NCBI GenBank assembly: GCA_002395775.1
Contig: DGUV01000078.1
Coordinates: 1-64,000, forward strand
Reading direction: 5' to 3'
Source of the DNA: Prevotellaceae bacterium UBA4301
Lineage (GTDB): Bacteria; Bacteroidota; Bacteroidia; Bacteroidales; Bacteroidaceae
DNA: 64,000 nucleotides
Position numbers and translations under genes: made by a program. Below the pieces are notes generated by a model. The model was given only the letters and a program-made list of their open reading frames with translations. It searched no databases and was not told the origin of the DNA. This document shows, piece by piece, positions 55,301 through 63,130 of this stretch (positions are counted from its first letter, which is position 1; each line of letters begins with the position of its first letter).

Positions 55301-57911
55301 CCATCCAACGGCGGAAAGCTCCGTCATCGCCAGCCTTTTGCTCATAGCCTTTCGTGCCATTGATCTCGAACTGGTCCATTAGGTCGGTGTCGATTCCGTA
55401 GTTGCTGTATCCGTGGTTTTTGTTATTGGGCTCACGTATGTTGAACATGAACTTGTATTCTCCATTGATGAATACATGGGCGGGTTGGTAGGTCTGGCAA
55501 TCGACGTAGAAATCACTCGTGAGCAATATCTGATGGATGGCTGCATCTTTGATGCGGGCATTGTTGTCGTTTCCTCCGTTACGGATTTGCAAGGTCTTGT
55601 TTTTGATGTAGGGCTTGTCCTTAAAGACAGTGTAGGGGAAATGGTTTTGTCCCAAATAGTATTTCCCGGCTTTAAGGCGGAAGGAACTGGCAGGAGCGAA
55701 GTGGCGGCTCCATCCACCGCATACTTCAAAGTCGCATTCCTGATTGAGCGACATGAGGAAGGGTTCCCCTTCTTGATTCTGCGTGAGCAGTTCAAAGTTG
55801 ACAGGGCGTTCCCAGTTTCGGTTTTTGTTGCTGAAACTCTTGTTATTCCCCGATGTCCCGTTGGTGCCATCGACGTAGATTCCGATGGTGTCGTCGAACA
55901 GATTCTTGGGGTCGGCAACGATGGAGACAATGGGCAAATAGTAGTCGCGATCGGCCAGGATGTAGCTGCGCGTGACAACGCTGCTGGGCAACATGCCCTC
56001 TTTGAAGAGCCGGAATCGGAGAACCGTAGTTTGTGTGATGGGGAAGACTCCGTCGGAACTGGTTGTTCCATTGGAGAGGGTAGGGGTGCTTCCGTCGGTG
56101 GTGTAGCGGAGCGTGGCCCCTGCTGGGATGGTGACGTTTGCCGTGAAGGATGAGGAGAAGAGGCAGGCATCGCGGTCAACTTCCGGTGCACTCAGTTGTT
56201 GGGAGGCAAAGTCGCTCCCGTTGTTGCTCCTGCCCGGAGTGGGCGTGGAACAATACATCAGTGTGGCTCCCCCGTCGGTGGTGCGGCCATGGCTGGTGCG
56301 CTGGATGGCAGGAGGATACTCGTGAGTGAGGAAGGGCGTGCCGGAGGCTGTGCTGAAGTAGAGTGTGCCTCCCTCATAGTCGAGTTTGAAGGGCACCTGC
56401 TTGTAGGCCTCGTTGCTTTGGCTGTCGTCTGTGGCGTAGTGGTCGAACCAAATGACGCGGAACCCGTGGGCGGGTACAAATCCGAAATCCGCGGGTAGCT
56501 GGTGTTTGAGCGGAGTCAGTGGTTCGTTGCTCACATAGGTGCCACTTAGATTGATGTGGCGGGAGGTGGGGTTATAGAGTTCCACCCATCCGCCATAGTT
56601 GTAGGATGGGTCGATGAACATGTCGATGTTGGCCGTTTGCAGTTCGTTGACGATGAGGGGAGTGGGGTCGTCGGTTGTGGTCAGCGGCTCAATTCCATAG
56701 TAGATGAGTCGCACATTGTCGATGGCCACCCAATTGGCTGTGGTGGAAGCGAGGGTAAGCAGTCCGAGTGTCAGGTCACTTCCGTCGTGGGTGAAGGAGA
56801 GACTAAAATGCTGTGGCTTACCGCTCAGGGTGCTTATGGGCTGTGTGTTTTCTGTCTGATTGCGGGCGAAGAGCACAGCCCCGTCAATTGTCTCACTTCC
56901 ATTCTGATTGCATGCAATGACGTCTGCCTCCAACACATACTGTCCTTCGGGCAGCCCTGTGATGGTTTGACTGATTTCGCCTGCTCCCAAAGTCCGACCC
57001 GCTGGAATCCAAGCTTCGGCAAACTGAGAGATGGTGACGTCTTCGTTTGTGTAGGATGTGCCTCGGTATCCCTTGTTTTGGGCACCAGGAGCGTTGATGG
57101 TCCAACCGTTGACGTTGCCGTTGAACTTAGGATTGACAATGTACGACGAGATGTCGGACATCAGGCTTCCGCGGGCTTGCTCGATAGCCAACTGAAGGTG
57201 GACTGAGGCAAAGCGGACTTGGGGGAGCGTGGAGGAGGGGTCCTCATAGACCGCGCTGGCGGCATCGGTGTCGATATTTAGGGATGTGGCCTGCTCAAGA
57301 AGGTCCTCAAGGATGCAGCGTTGCTTGTACAGTTGGAGTTGCTCGGCGGTGAGGTATGTCCACTCTGTCTCGTAACTGCTGTCTGAGGGGCTGAGTGCAA
57401 AGATTCCTATGTTTGTGCCGAGGCTGCTTCCGTTTTGGTCTTTGTCGATGTTGGAGGGGTTCCATCCCAATAGAAATCCCGATTGCGAGCTGCTCCATCC
57501 GTTTTCAGGTGCTACGGCGATGTGAAAGTGGCCGTTGCTCAACTCTTGCAGTTGCCAGTAGGAATAGCTTGCGCTCTGTGTGTTGAGGTCGGTGTAGGGG
57601 TCACCGGAACTGTTGGAAAGGAACAGGTAGCCGGTATTGCCTGCACTGGATGAGTGCAGCCGCTGGTAGTTTCCCAAATCATAGACGACATAGGGCAGCG
57701 CTGACTCGAAGTCACTTGTCAGTGCGGTATGGGTGTCCCAGGTGGTGCCTTTGGTGAGAAACTTTTGTTGGCCTGTGTGGTAGAAATAGACAGTGGTTCC
57801 TGTTGGAGGGATTCCAGTACTGGTTGCTGTGGGGGCTGTCCAGGTTGCCCCTTGGATGTCGAGTATGGTGAACAGGGCAATAAAAAGCTGCAAGAGGGCG
57901 GCTCGTTTCAT
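52368..57911 (-). CDS. giant CotH-kinase/lamin-tail secreted protein with sorting tail
   Basis: An 1847-residue secreted protein with signal MKRAALLQLFIALFTILDIQG. After N-terminal beta modules come a lamin-tail domain (about 424-510: LIVNELQTANIDM, GGWVELYNPTSRHINLSG), a chitobiase C-terminal-like domain (about 587-650: ATLRYTTDGSTPTLSNG), a CotH protein-kinase-like domain (about 670-945: RLKAGKYYLGQNHFPY, INYMAAECYIGSSDWLTNSNN, LVLMDVDAGFSY), a beta domain binding region, and a second lamin-tail domain (about 1335-1400). The end (IYNLNGTYVGNDMTSLRSGLY) is a sorting tail. Spore-coat CotH phosphorylates coat proteins; here the substrate is unknown and the downstream overlapping DUF4353 gene is a candidate. 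Confidence 0.85.
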   Translation of the reverse strand: MKRAALLQLFIALFTILDIQGATWTAPTATSTGIPPTGTTVYFYHTGQQKFLTKGTTWDTHTALTSDFESALPYVVYDLGNYQRLHSSSAGNTGYLFLSNSSGDPYTDLNTQSASYSYWQLQELSNGHFHIAVAPENGWSSSQSGFLLGWNPSNIDKDQNGSSLGTNIGIFALSPSDSSYETEWTYLTAEQLQLYKQRCILEDLLEQATSLNIDTDAASAVYEDPSSTLPQVRFASVHLQLAIEQARGSLMSDISSYIVNPKFNGNVNGWTINAPGAQNKGYRGTSYTNEDVTISQFAEAWIPAGRTLGAGEISQTITGLPEGQYVLEADVIACNQNGSETIDGAVLFARNQTENTQPISTLSGKPQHFSLSFTHDGSDLTLGLLTLASTTANWVAIDNVRLIYYGIEPLTTTDDPTPLIVNELQTANIDMFIDPSYNYGGWVELYNPTSRHINLSGTYVSNEPLTPLKHQLPADFGFVPAHGFRVIWFDHYATDDSQSNEAYKQVPFKLDYEGGTLYFSTASGTPFLTHEYPPAIQRTSHGRTTDGGATLMYCSTPTPGRSNNGSDFASQQLSAPEVDRDACLFSSSFTANVTIPAGATLRYTTDGSTPTLSNGTTSSDGVFPITQTTVLRFRLFKEGMLPSSVVTRSYILADRDYYLPIVSIVADPKNLFDDTIGIYVDGTNGTSGNNKSFSNKNRNWERPVNFELLTQNQEGEPFLMSLNQECDFEVCGGWSRHFAPASSFRLKAGKYYLGQNHFPYTVFKDKPYIKNKTLQIRNGGNDNNARIKDAAIHQILLTSDFYVDCQTYQPAHVFINGEYKFMFNIREPNNKNHGYSNYGIDTDLMDQFEINGTKGYEQKAGDDGAFRRWMALTEQLAQDPENEELYRQICDMVDMDEYINYMAAECYIGSSDWLTNSNNAKGFREKKNGSKFHLVLMDVDAGFSYTNMINRLSSSLEDSRYDTGKNFLIDIFLNMLQNSTFRKRFIDAFCLVNGSVFEPQRSTEIITAMANKVDKALGYEGNSNKLWESSNNLINTISNSSERTARINNMSNYFGLSDSYNVSLDCNMEVGRLLLNGQEIPTNKFTGQLFAPITFTAKAPSGYRFKGWHMDGATSEGEPLFSTSDTWKYYDQGSLDNSEWKSASYSDTNWKTGSAPLGYGNVGLSGSADYNTTLSYGNDSSNKYPTYYFRKTFNLDQAPTDDDQYMLTYYVDDGFIAYVNGIEVGRYLMSDGNASYSQYSTSYVGSTAATATITIDNSILKQGENVISVEVHNTSATSSDIYWSAKLTHVAKSDVYYISTDEDFTLSNFSNANAYTITAEYELVPDEEQIPQLGMPVKVNEVSAGNTIFANDTFNRNDWIELYNNTDHDLDLAGLYISDDPDDVLKYQIPSGSVLNTIIPAHGHRIIWADNLEPVTQLHTTFSLSNVDDQIVMLTSSNEFVENNASFFESHPALKSFVDGLPYDSHQGNQTIGRYPDGGKSIFLMNRPTIDKHNSLLSSDKMTATDEGIMEETSVFSLALGEGWNWVSHPFSEALNVNDFKEHVDRIMGQTLESWYNDDSQSMEGPLKTLQTGTLYKMETSHNCVMEFSKKSPNNVSPIPLRRGWNWIGYPFRASQTLAAATAGMLSEEGDIVVGQGGFSVFSKEKGWVGTLSSLMPGYGYMYHSANAKSLQFQKPQNAPQIRMPRRKTATENEFGFSRTAYPNVMGIVADVTMDDSDLLKQTLRLTAWAEDECRGCGMWVDGKLFVTLYGQGGETIKFMAQDTNGNTWMATEQIPFDSNVVGDLSSPYMLHLTKNTTKVTLTDERARVSAIYNLNGTYVGNDMTSLRSGLYIVRLSDGHIKKICIK

Positions 57912-57913
57912 TT

Positions 57914-57970
57914 GTTAGATGTCAAATGTCAAATGGCGAATGTCAAATGTTAAATGTTAAATGTCAAATT
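57914..57970. repeat. ATGTCAA word repeat
   Basis: ATGTCAAATGTCAAATGGCG and ATGTTAAATG words, followed by a GC-rich CGCTCGGCTCTGCCG stretch, just upstream of the CotH gene start. Confidence 0.75.
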
Positions 57971-58015
57971 GTCGCTCGGCTCTGCCGCTTGCGTAGCTTT
58001 GCGGAGCGAGAAATT

Positions 58016-58045
58016 CCCCCGATTCCGTATGTTGGGAATCGGGGG
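58016..58045 (-). terminator. rubredoxin terminator
   Basis: CCCCCGATTCC (58016-58026) and GGAATCGGGGG (58035-58045) are exact 11 bp arms; on the minus strand AATTTCT follows. It lies 27 bp after the rubredoxin stop. Confidence 0.8.
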
Positions 58046-58072
58046 TAAGAAGGGCGGGGAAAAGCCCGAGTA

Positions 58073-58228
58073 TTAGGCTTGGCTAAATTCGTCTTTTCCT
58101 ACTCCGCACAGGGGGCACACCCAGTCTTCGGGCAGTTCTTCGAATGGCGTGCCGGGGGCAATGCCGTTGTCGGGGTCTCCTACTGCGGGGTCGTACTCGT
58201 AGCCGCAAACGTCGCAAATGTACTTCAT
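58073..58228 (-). CDS. rubredoxin
   Basis: A 51-residue electron-transfer protein, too short for ordinary ORF calling. It starts [20 protein letters not shown] and has the two CxxC iron ligand pairs, CDVC and CPLC, at residues 5-8 and 38-41, with the conserved aromatic residues Tyr10, Tyr12 and Trp36. Length is the family norm. In anaerobes rubredoxin serves oxygen and superoxide detoxification partners such as rubrerythrin; none is encoded nearby. It has its own terminator. Confidence 0.95.
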   Translation of the reverse strand: MKYICDVCGYEYDPAVGDPDNGIAPGTPFEELPEDWVCPLCGVGKDEFSQA

Positions 58229-58231
58229 GAT

Positions 58232-58275
58232 GGGAAATGTTTAATGTTTAACGTTTAATGTTTAAGGGTTTTAGG
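58232..58275. repeat. TTTAATG word repeat
   Basis: AATGTTTAATGTTTAACG words between the rubredoxin ATG and the end of the M60 gene, and into its stop. Confidence 0.7.
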
Positions 58276-61200
58276 GTTTAATGTATTTCTTTCCGTTGCG
58301 GATGTAAACTCCCTTCGGGAGCACGGAGGACGTAGAGATGCGTCGGCCGCTGAGGTCATACACTGCGCCATCCTCATTCTCCATTATCGATTGTCCATTG
58401 TCGATTACCTTAATGCCTGTGGCCTCGCCCATGTTGAAGGTGAAGGGGGAGGCGGTTGCTACGGGCACTACGCTCTTGCCATCGGAGGCGAGAACCTTGA
58501 CGGCTTGGAGTTCCTGATGGCTGCCTGCGCGTACTACGGCATTGGTGAGCATGAGTCCGACACTGCCGTTGACCACGGCTGGCTGGCCTGCGGCGACATT
58601 GGTGGCAGCAGTGAGGTTGAGCACCTCATTGTCATACGAGGCGGTCTGCAGGCCAGGGATGTCGGCGTCGGTGACGTCGAAGGGCAGGTCGAGGGCAGCC
58701 ATGCCGTCGATGGTCTTTGTGAAGCGGACGCGGCGCGAGGTGACATCGACGGGGATGTAGGTGGCCTGGTCGCCATCTATCTCGATGCTGGTGGCAGTGT
58801 TGTCAGGAGCAATGACGTTGGGGGCGGAGAGAATGTTTTCCGTGGGGTCAGCGCTGGTGACTTGTGCAATGGCGTTGGCGGGGAGGTGACGGGTGAGGTC
58901 GGTGTTGACGTCGGCCCACCATTTCTTGGTGTCCTCTTCGTTGCCGAAATAGACTTGCATGCCATAGACCTTGTTCGTGCCGTTCTTGTAGAAGGGGCAG
59001 GGAATGTCGGTCATGTTGGGCTCGGCAGCGACGATGTTGAGGTTCTCGAGTCCCATCGAACGGATAGCGGCGGGGACGGTTGTGCTCTTGGCGTTGGTAG
59101 CCCAGACGAGATTGCCGTCCTTGTCGTAGAACTTGTGACCCAGATAGCCAGAGCCCTTGAAGGTGATGGTAGAGCCGGAGAGGGTGCAGTAGTCGTTGTT
59201 ATCAACGTATTCTGTGCGACCATCATAGTCTTCGTAATCGCCCGCATCGCCAATGGGCAGTCCGTTGCCCAGTTCGTCGTGCTGGCCGGTGTCGTTTACC
59301 TTCTTGCCACCAGAGTTGGGCAGGCCCAGGAAGATGTTGTTGGGGTCGGCATCCTTCATGGGCAGGATGTGGTCGTCGATGAACATGATGTTACCCAGTT
59401 TCTTGGGATACTTCTGCATGTAGGCTTTGGCATCGTCGATGTCCTTCTGGGTGGTGGTTACCAGATAGTTGGCATAGTCGCCGACATGGAACTTATCGAC
59501 GGGGACGAACATACCGTAGGCTTCGAAGAACTCTGAGAGGTCGGCCTGAGCCACGTCGCAGATGGTCTTGGCCAGGTGGAGGTAGTCGTACTTGCCGTAA
59601 GTGATGTGGGCGCCAGTCTTCATCTCGCCACCGTCCTCAAACTGTGTGGTACTGTCCCAACCGGAGGTCTTGGTGAAGGGGTTCTTGCGCATGGCGCGGA
59701 AGAGGTTGGGCAGGAACTGGTCGTCGTGGTGCATGGCATGGAAATAGAGGTAGAGCTGGAAGAACATACTGGTGGTGTTCCAGATGTTGCGGCCCACCCA
59801 TGGGGTGCCCTTGGCCAGTGCGTCGAAGACGTCGGGAGGCAACTGGCGACGACTGGTCTGTATGCCTTGTTCGAAGCGGTTGATGTTGGAGAACAGGTTG
59901 TTAGAGCTCTCCGTGGTGCCGCAGACGTTGATGCTACCCTGGTGGTTGTGCCCGATTTCGTGGCTGGGTCCCCAGATGCTGCCGGGCTTGCGCATGTTGG
60001 CATAGTTCATGACGGTGGACAGGGTGCTTTCGGTGTACCATGTGCCTCGGGTGGTGGAATGCATGTAGCTGGAGGCTCCGGAGAATACGTTCCAAATGTT
60101 ATTGTAGCGGCCTTCAAAGTCTTCGACACCCATGTATCGGTCTTCGTTGGTGGGTATGGCTTCCCAGATGCGCATCAGGCCTTCCATCTCCTTGGGCTCA
60201 CTTTGCTTCACCAGTTCGGCATCCATCTGGAACACCAGATGCTTGGTCTTCAGATTGAGGAAGGGGGCTTTCAGCAGGTCTTGCTGCAGCAGGGCCCAGT
60301 CGGCATTGGTCATACCGCGGGTGGCATCCCAGTAGCCATTGAGCTGCCCGCCTTCGATGTGAATTTTCATCGTGGGATAGTCGGCCAGATACTTTTTGGT
60401 GTTGTTGAGCTGATAGAAGATGTAGAGCAGGACTTGCTGAGTGGAGGTATAGACGTTGAGTCCCTTCTTCAGGGCGGTTTGTGTGCCAGTGGGGTGATTG
60501 CCGGCAACTCCTTCGGTGCTCACGGCTTCCAACTTCAGAGTGCAATCACTATTCACGTCGTCGTTGACATAAATATAGACGATGTCGCCTGGGTCGGCCA
60601 CGATGCCAGTGGGGTTGGACAAGCGTCCAAAGGCATTAGACATGGTGAAGTTCTGGCTGTTGCCCATCTCGTCGCAGTTGCTGTAAATCTGATAGTCGGT
60701 CACGCGGAAGAACTTCTCGTAGTCTGCCGAATAGCTGGTCTTCGTGTTGGTGAACTGCTGCCAGGTGTTGTTCTTCACCTTCATCACCATTTGCTGCATG
60801 GCAGCATTGAGGGCGGCATAGTCGGCATTCTGTGCCAACTGCTCGTCGCTGAGGGCTTGGATGTCGGCCTTCAGTGTGGTGCAGGCCTTGTCCTCAAACA
60901 GGTTGTCGAGGTGGGACTGATAGGTGGCGAGGTTCTTCACCAGTTCGTCGTACTCCTTCTGCGAGCCGCGGGCAGCCTCGATGTCTTCCTCGGAAAGTTC
61001 CACTTCTTGGAATGCCCACACACTGGCGTCGGCGTTGGTGCTCCAGTTCACTACGTTGTAGCCTTGTGAGTTGGCCGTGTGAAGACCCACGCTACCATTG
61101 TTGGCGTTGGCGATGACCCACTTGTATTCCCACTTGTCACTGGTGCGGCGGGGGAAGAGGGTGGCCTTGGTGGTGCCGGTCTTGTAGGTGTTGCTGGTGG

Positions 61201-62419
61201 CAGACTGAATCTGGACGTATTTCTGAGAGACCACATTCTGTATGGCCCATCCCGTGCCGCTCTTCACCAGTTGCCAGTATTGCGAGAAGTTGTCCTCGTT
61301 CAGGGCAATGGACTGCAACTCACCGTTGACCTCGGTCATGTAGCGGTTGTAGGTGGTGCTCACAAGACGGTAGTAAGCACCGTCGGTAATCTCGCCTACG
61401 TAGCCGTTGGCCTTGTTCAGATGGGTGCGCACTTCTTCCTCTGTGACGTTGGTCACCAGTTCAATGGCCCAGTCGCTGCCCGCGTCATTGGCATACGCCC
61501 ACTTGTACAGCGTGCGACCGTCGTTGCCCAGGTTCAGACACGTGTTGCCGCTGAAGTCGTCGGACGAGGACAGGTTGCAGTAGGATTGAGTGCCTGTGTT
61601 GTTGGGGCTGAACTGGAAATAGAGTGTGGCTGCGCTGCCCGATGGGGTAGAGAAGGTGCTCTGCAGATACTGACCCGTGTTGGCCGAGCGCAGGGTGTAG
61701 CCTGTTCCCTTCTTCTCCACAATCCACACCTGGCTCAGCCCGGTCGATGCCTTGCTGGCGCCTACGGCGCTCCCGGCAGCGGTCGTGGTCAGATAGGCAG
61801 TGGAGGTGCGTTTGTTGTGCAGCCGGATGAGACTCATCTGGCTAATCTGGTAGTTGTAAAGGTCGCGGCCCGTGAGCTCTTCGGCCGAGGTGGTCTTCAC
61901 TTCCACAAAGGCCCAGTCGCCATTGCCGTTGAGGGTCTTGTTCGTGCCACCCTTAATGTCGGTTCCGTCGGTGGGTGCCACCATGTTGTAGGTGCCACTG
62001 CCCTTGATTAGGAAGTGCCCGGCATTGTCCTCTATGGTCTCGATGGTGATGGCCCAACTGGTGGTCAGTGTAGCCCCAGTACCGCGTGCCGAGGTGCTGT
62101 TGGGCGCTTTGTAATAGTTGCCCAGGCCGGTCTTGATGTAATACTTGCCTTCACCAGCGTCCTCCAAGGTCACCAGATAGCCCTCGTTGCCGCTGATGGT
62201 GATGCCCTTGGGCGATGAGGTCTGCTTCAGTGCATTGCTCGCGTTTTCCTTGATGTACTTGTTGGTGCCGTGGTTCATCAGGTAGTACCACTTGCCAGTT
62301 TCCAAAGTTGTCACTTCCTTGCCCACGTCATAGAGTCCAGTGGGAAGGTCGAATGCTTGTGCTGTGCCAACGCCAACCAGGGCGAGCAACAGGGTCAGAA
62401 GTAGGTAGAACTTTTTCAT
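58271..62419 (-). CDS. M60 (enhancin-like) secreted metallopeptidase with sorting tail
   Basis: A 1382-residue secreted protease with signal MKKFYLLLTLLLALVGVGTAQA. The N-terminal half consists of repeated RICIN/beta-trefoil-like and other beta modules (YYLMNHGTNKYIKENASN, GAYYRLVSTTYNRYM). The catalytic M60 domain carries the zinc motif HEIGHNHQ (HExxH, about residue 817) after WGPSHEI, with a following SSNNLFSNINRFE. M60 peptidases cut mucins and other O-glycosylated proteins. The C-terminus (VYDLSGRRISTSSVLPKGVY, ending YIKP) is the surface sorting tail; the linker before it is coded by a short-word repeat (VIDNGQSIMEN). It has its own promoter. Confidence 0.92.
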   Translation of the reverse strand: MKKFYLLLTLLLALVGVGTAQAFDLPTGLYDVGKEVTTLETGKWYYLMNHGTNKYIKENASNALKQTSSPKGITISGNEGYLVTLEDAGEGKYYIKTGLGNYYKAPNSTSARGTGATLTTSWAITIETIEDNAGHFLIKGSGTYNMVAPTDGTDIKGGTNKTLNGNGDWAFVEVKTTSAEELTGRDLYNYQISQMSLIRLHNKRTSTAYLTTTAAGSAVGASKASTGLSQVWIVEKKGTGYTLRSANTGQYLQSTFSTPSGSAATLYFQFSPNNTGTQSYCNLSSSDDFSGNTCLNLGNDGRTLYKWAYANDAGSDWAIELVTNVTEEEVRTHLNKANGYVGEITDGAYYRLVSTTYNRYMTEVNGELQSIALNEDNFSQYWQLVKSGTGWAIQNVVSQKYVQIQSATSNTYKTGTTKATLFPRRTSDKWEYKWVIANANNGSVGLHTANSQGYNVVNWSTNADASVWAFQEVELSEEDIEAARGSQKEYDELVKNLATYQSHLDNLFEDKACTTLKADIQALSDEQLAQNADYAALNAAMQQMVMKVKNNTWQQFTNTKTSYSADYEKFFRVTDYQIYSNCDEMGNSQNFTMSNAFGRLSNPTGIVADPGDIVYIYVNDDVNSDCTLKLEAVSTEGVAGNHPTGTQTALKKGLNVYTSTQQVLLYIFYQLNNTKKYLADYPTMKIHIEGGQLNGYWDATRGMTNADWALLQQDLLKAPFLNLKTKHLVFQMDAELVKQSEPKEMEGLMRIWEAIPTNEDRYMGVEDFEGRYNNIWNVFSGASSYMHSTTRGTWYTESTLSTVMNYANMRKPGSIWGPSHEIGHNHQGSINVCGTTESSNNLFSNINRFEQGIQTSRRQLPPDVFDALAKGTPWVGRNIWNTTSMFFQLYLYFHAMHHDDQFLPNLFRAMRKNPFTKTSGWDSTTQFEDGGEMKTGAHITYGKYDYLHLAKTICDVAQADLSEFFEAYGMFVPVDKFHVGDYANYLVTTTQKDIDDAKAYMQKYPKKLGNIMFIDDHILPMKDADPNNIFLGLPNSGGKKVNDTGQHDELGNGLPIGDAGDYEDYDGRTEYVDNNDYCTLSGSTITFKGSGYLGHKFYDKDGNLVWATNAKSTTVPAAIRSMGLENLNIVAAEPNMTDIPCPFYKNGTNKVYGMQVYFGNEEDTKKWWADVNTDLTRHLPANAIAQVTSADPTENILSAPNVIAPDNTATSIEIDGDQATYIPVDVTSRRVRFTKTIDGMAALDLPFDVTDADIPGLQTASYDNEVLNLTAATNVAAGQPAVVNGSVGLMLTNAVVRAGSHQELQAVKVLASDGKSVVPVATASPFTFNMGEATGIKVIDNGQSIMENEDGAVYDLSGRRISTSSVLPKGVYIRNGKKYIKP

Positions 62420-62467
62420 GATATTCTATTTGCTAATTATTAATACTTTATATAACACATCGGGCGA

Positions 62468-62499
62468 CAAAGATACGAATAAGCGAGAATAAAAACAAA
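62468..62499 (-). promoter_or_regulatory. promoter of the M60 peptidase gene
   Basis: Minus-strand TATCTTTG (62468-62475) and TTTG (62496-62499) exactly 20 bp apart; leader about 45 nt. Confidence 0.85.
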
Positions 62500-62519
62500 T
62501 TTTATTTTATTTTTTATCG

Positions 62520-62679
62520 TACGAGATTATCTTAGAGGTTTCTTCCGAATACTCATTCGTAGTGCCTCGAACGCAGACTCGAGAGGCATTGAACCTAATC
62601 TCGGTGTCTTAGGAAAGCTCTCCTCCCAACGGGTGGAGGAAGGGGGAGGGGCCCTTCTCTCAAACCCAATACAAAGATA
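62520..62679 (-). ncRNA. possible structured RNA upstream of the M60 gene
   Basis: The stretch holds nested inverted repeats: CGAGATTA (62522-62529) with TAATCTCG (62596-62603), TGCCTC (62563-62568) with GAGGCA (62583-62588), CCTAA with TTAGG (62594-62613), and a CTCCTCCC / GGGTGGAG hairpin (62620-62637). A minus-strand TATCTTTG at 62672-62679 could start its transcription, but no -33 box is visible. It could equally be a dispersed repeat; coding for the short frame across it is not supported. Confidence 0.35.
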
Positions 62680-62744
62680 TAACATTAGCATTGCGGTTCC
62701 CGAATGTGGGGCAACTATTTTCATTATTTATTTAATTTTTTCTT

Positions 62745-62885
62745 GTTACACTTGTTACAGTGTTACAGTTCTCAAGAGGCTATTTCTTTCCTTAAATATA
62801 TTCCTATATTTATTAATAAATATAGATTTAGATTTTGACTTTTTAATAATGTTTTTTGGAACTGTAACAACTGTAACGCTGTAAC
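62745..62885. other. symmetric dyad: GTTACA/TGTAAC arrays around a 22 bp AT palindrome
   Basis: Three GTTACA hexamers (62745, 62754, 62762) face three TGTAAC hexamers (62863, 62872, 62880). The innermost arms extend to exact 10 bp GTTACAGTTC (62762-62771) and GAACTGTAAC (62859-62868). The perfect 22 bp palindrome CTATATTTATT / AATAAATATAG (62804-62825) lies at the same dyad axis, near 62815. The core is AT-rich. No gene lies within. The rest of 62420-63130 holds the M60 promoter, the hairpin-rich block and the terminator at 63003. Confidence 0.8.
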
Positions 62886-63002
62886 GCGATAGTGTCTTTT
62901 CCTTGTCTTTTCCTGATTATGGCTGGTCTCGATTTTTCAAAAAGAGCCCATTCCATCGAAGAAAATGGAGCCCAGCGCACAAGCGCTAAATTGGAAACAA
63001 AG

Positions 63003-63032
63003 AAAGGGAGGCCCTGATTGAGACCTCCCTTT
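63003..63032 (-). terminator. terminator after the last gene
   Basis: AAAGGGAGG (63003-63011) and CCTCCCTTT (63024-63032) arms, followed on the minus strand by TCTTTGTTTCC. It lies 100 bp after the stop of the 3'-partial gene. Confidence 0.75.
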
Positions 63033-63130
63033 TCATTTAAGTTGGATTAAGATTTGCTCACTTAACCACAACCTTGAACATTTGTTCTAAGTTGTTCACG
63101 TTCGGCAATGTAAGCGAGCTTTCATTGCTC

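Noticed and set aside
59576..61069. 497-codon plus-strand frame antisense to the M60 gene
   Set aside because: Low-complexity Val/Gly/His-rich shadow without motifs.
62527..62724. 65-codon minus-strand frame in the hairpin-rich block
   Set aside because: Overlaps nested inverted repeats and a G-rich palindrome; composition fits noncoding DNA better than a protein.
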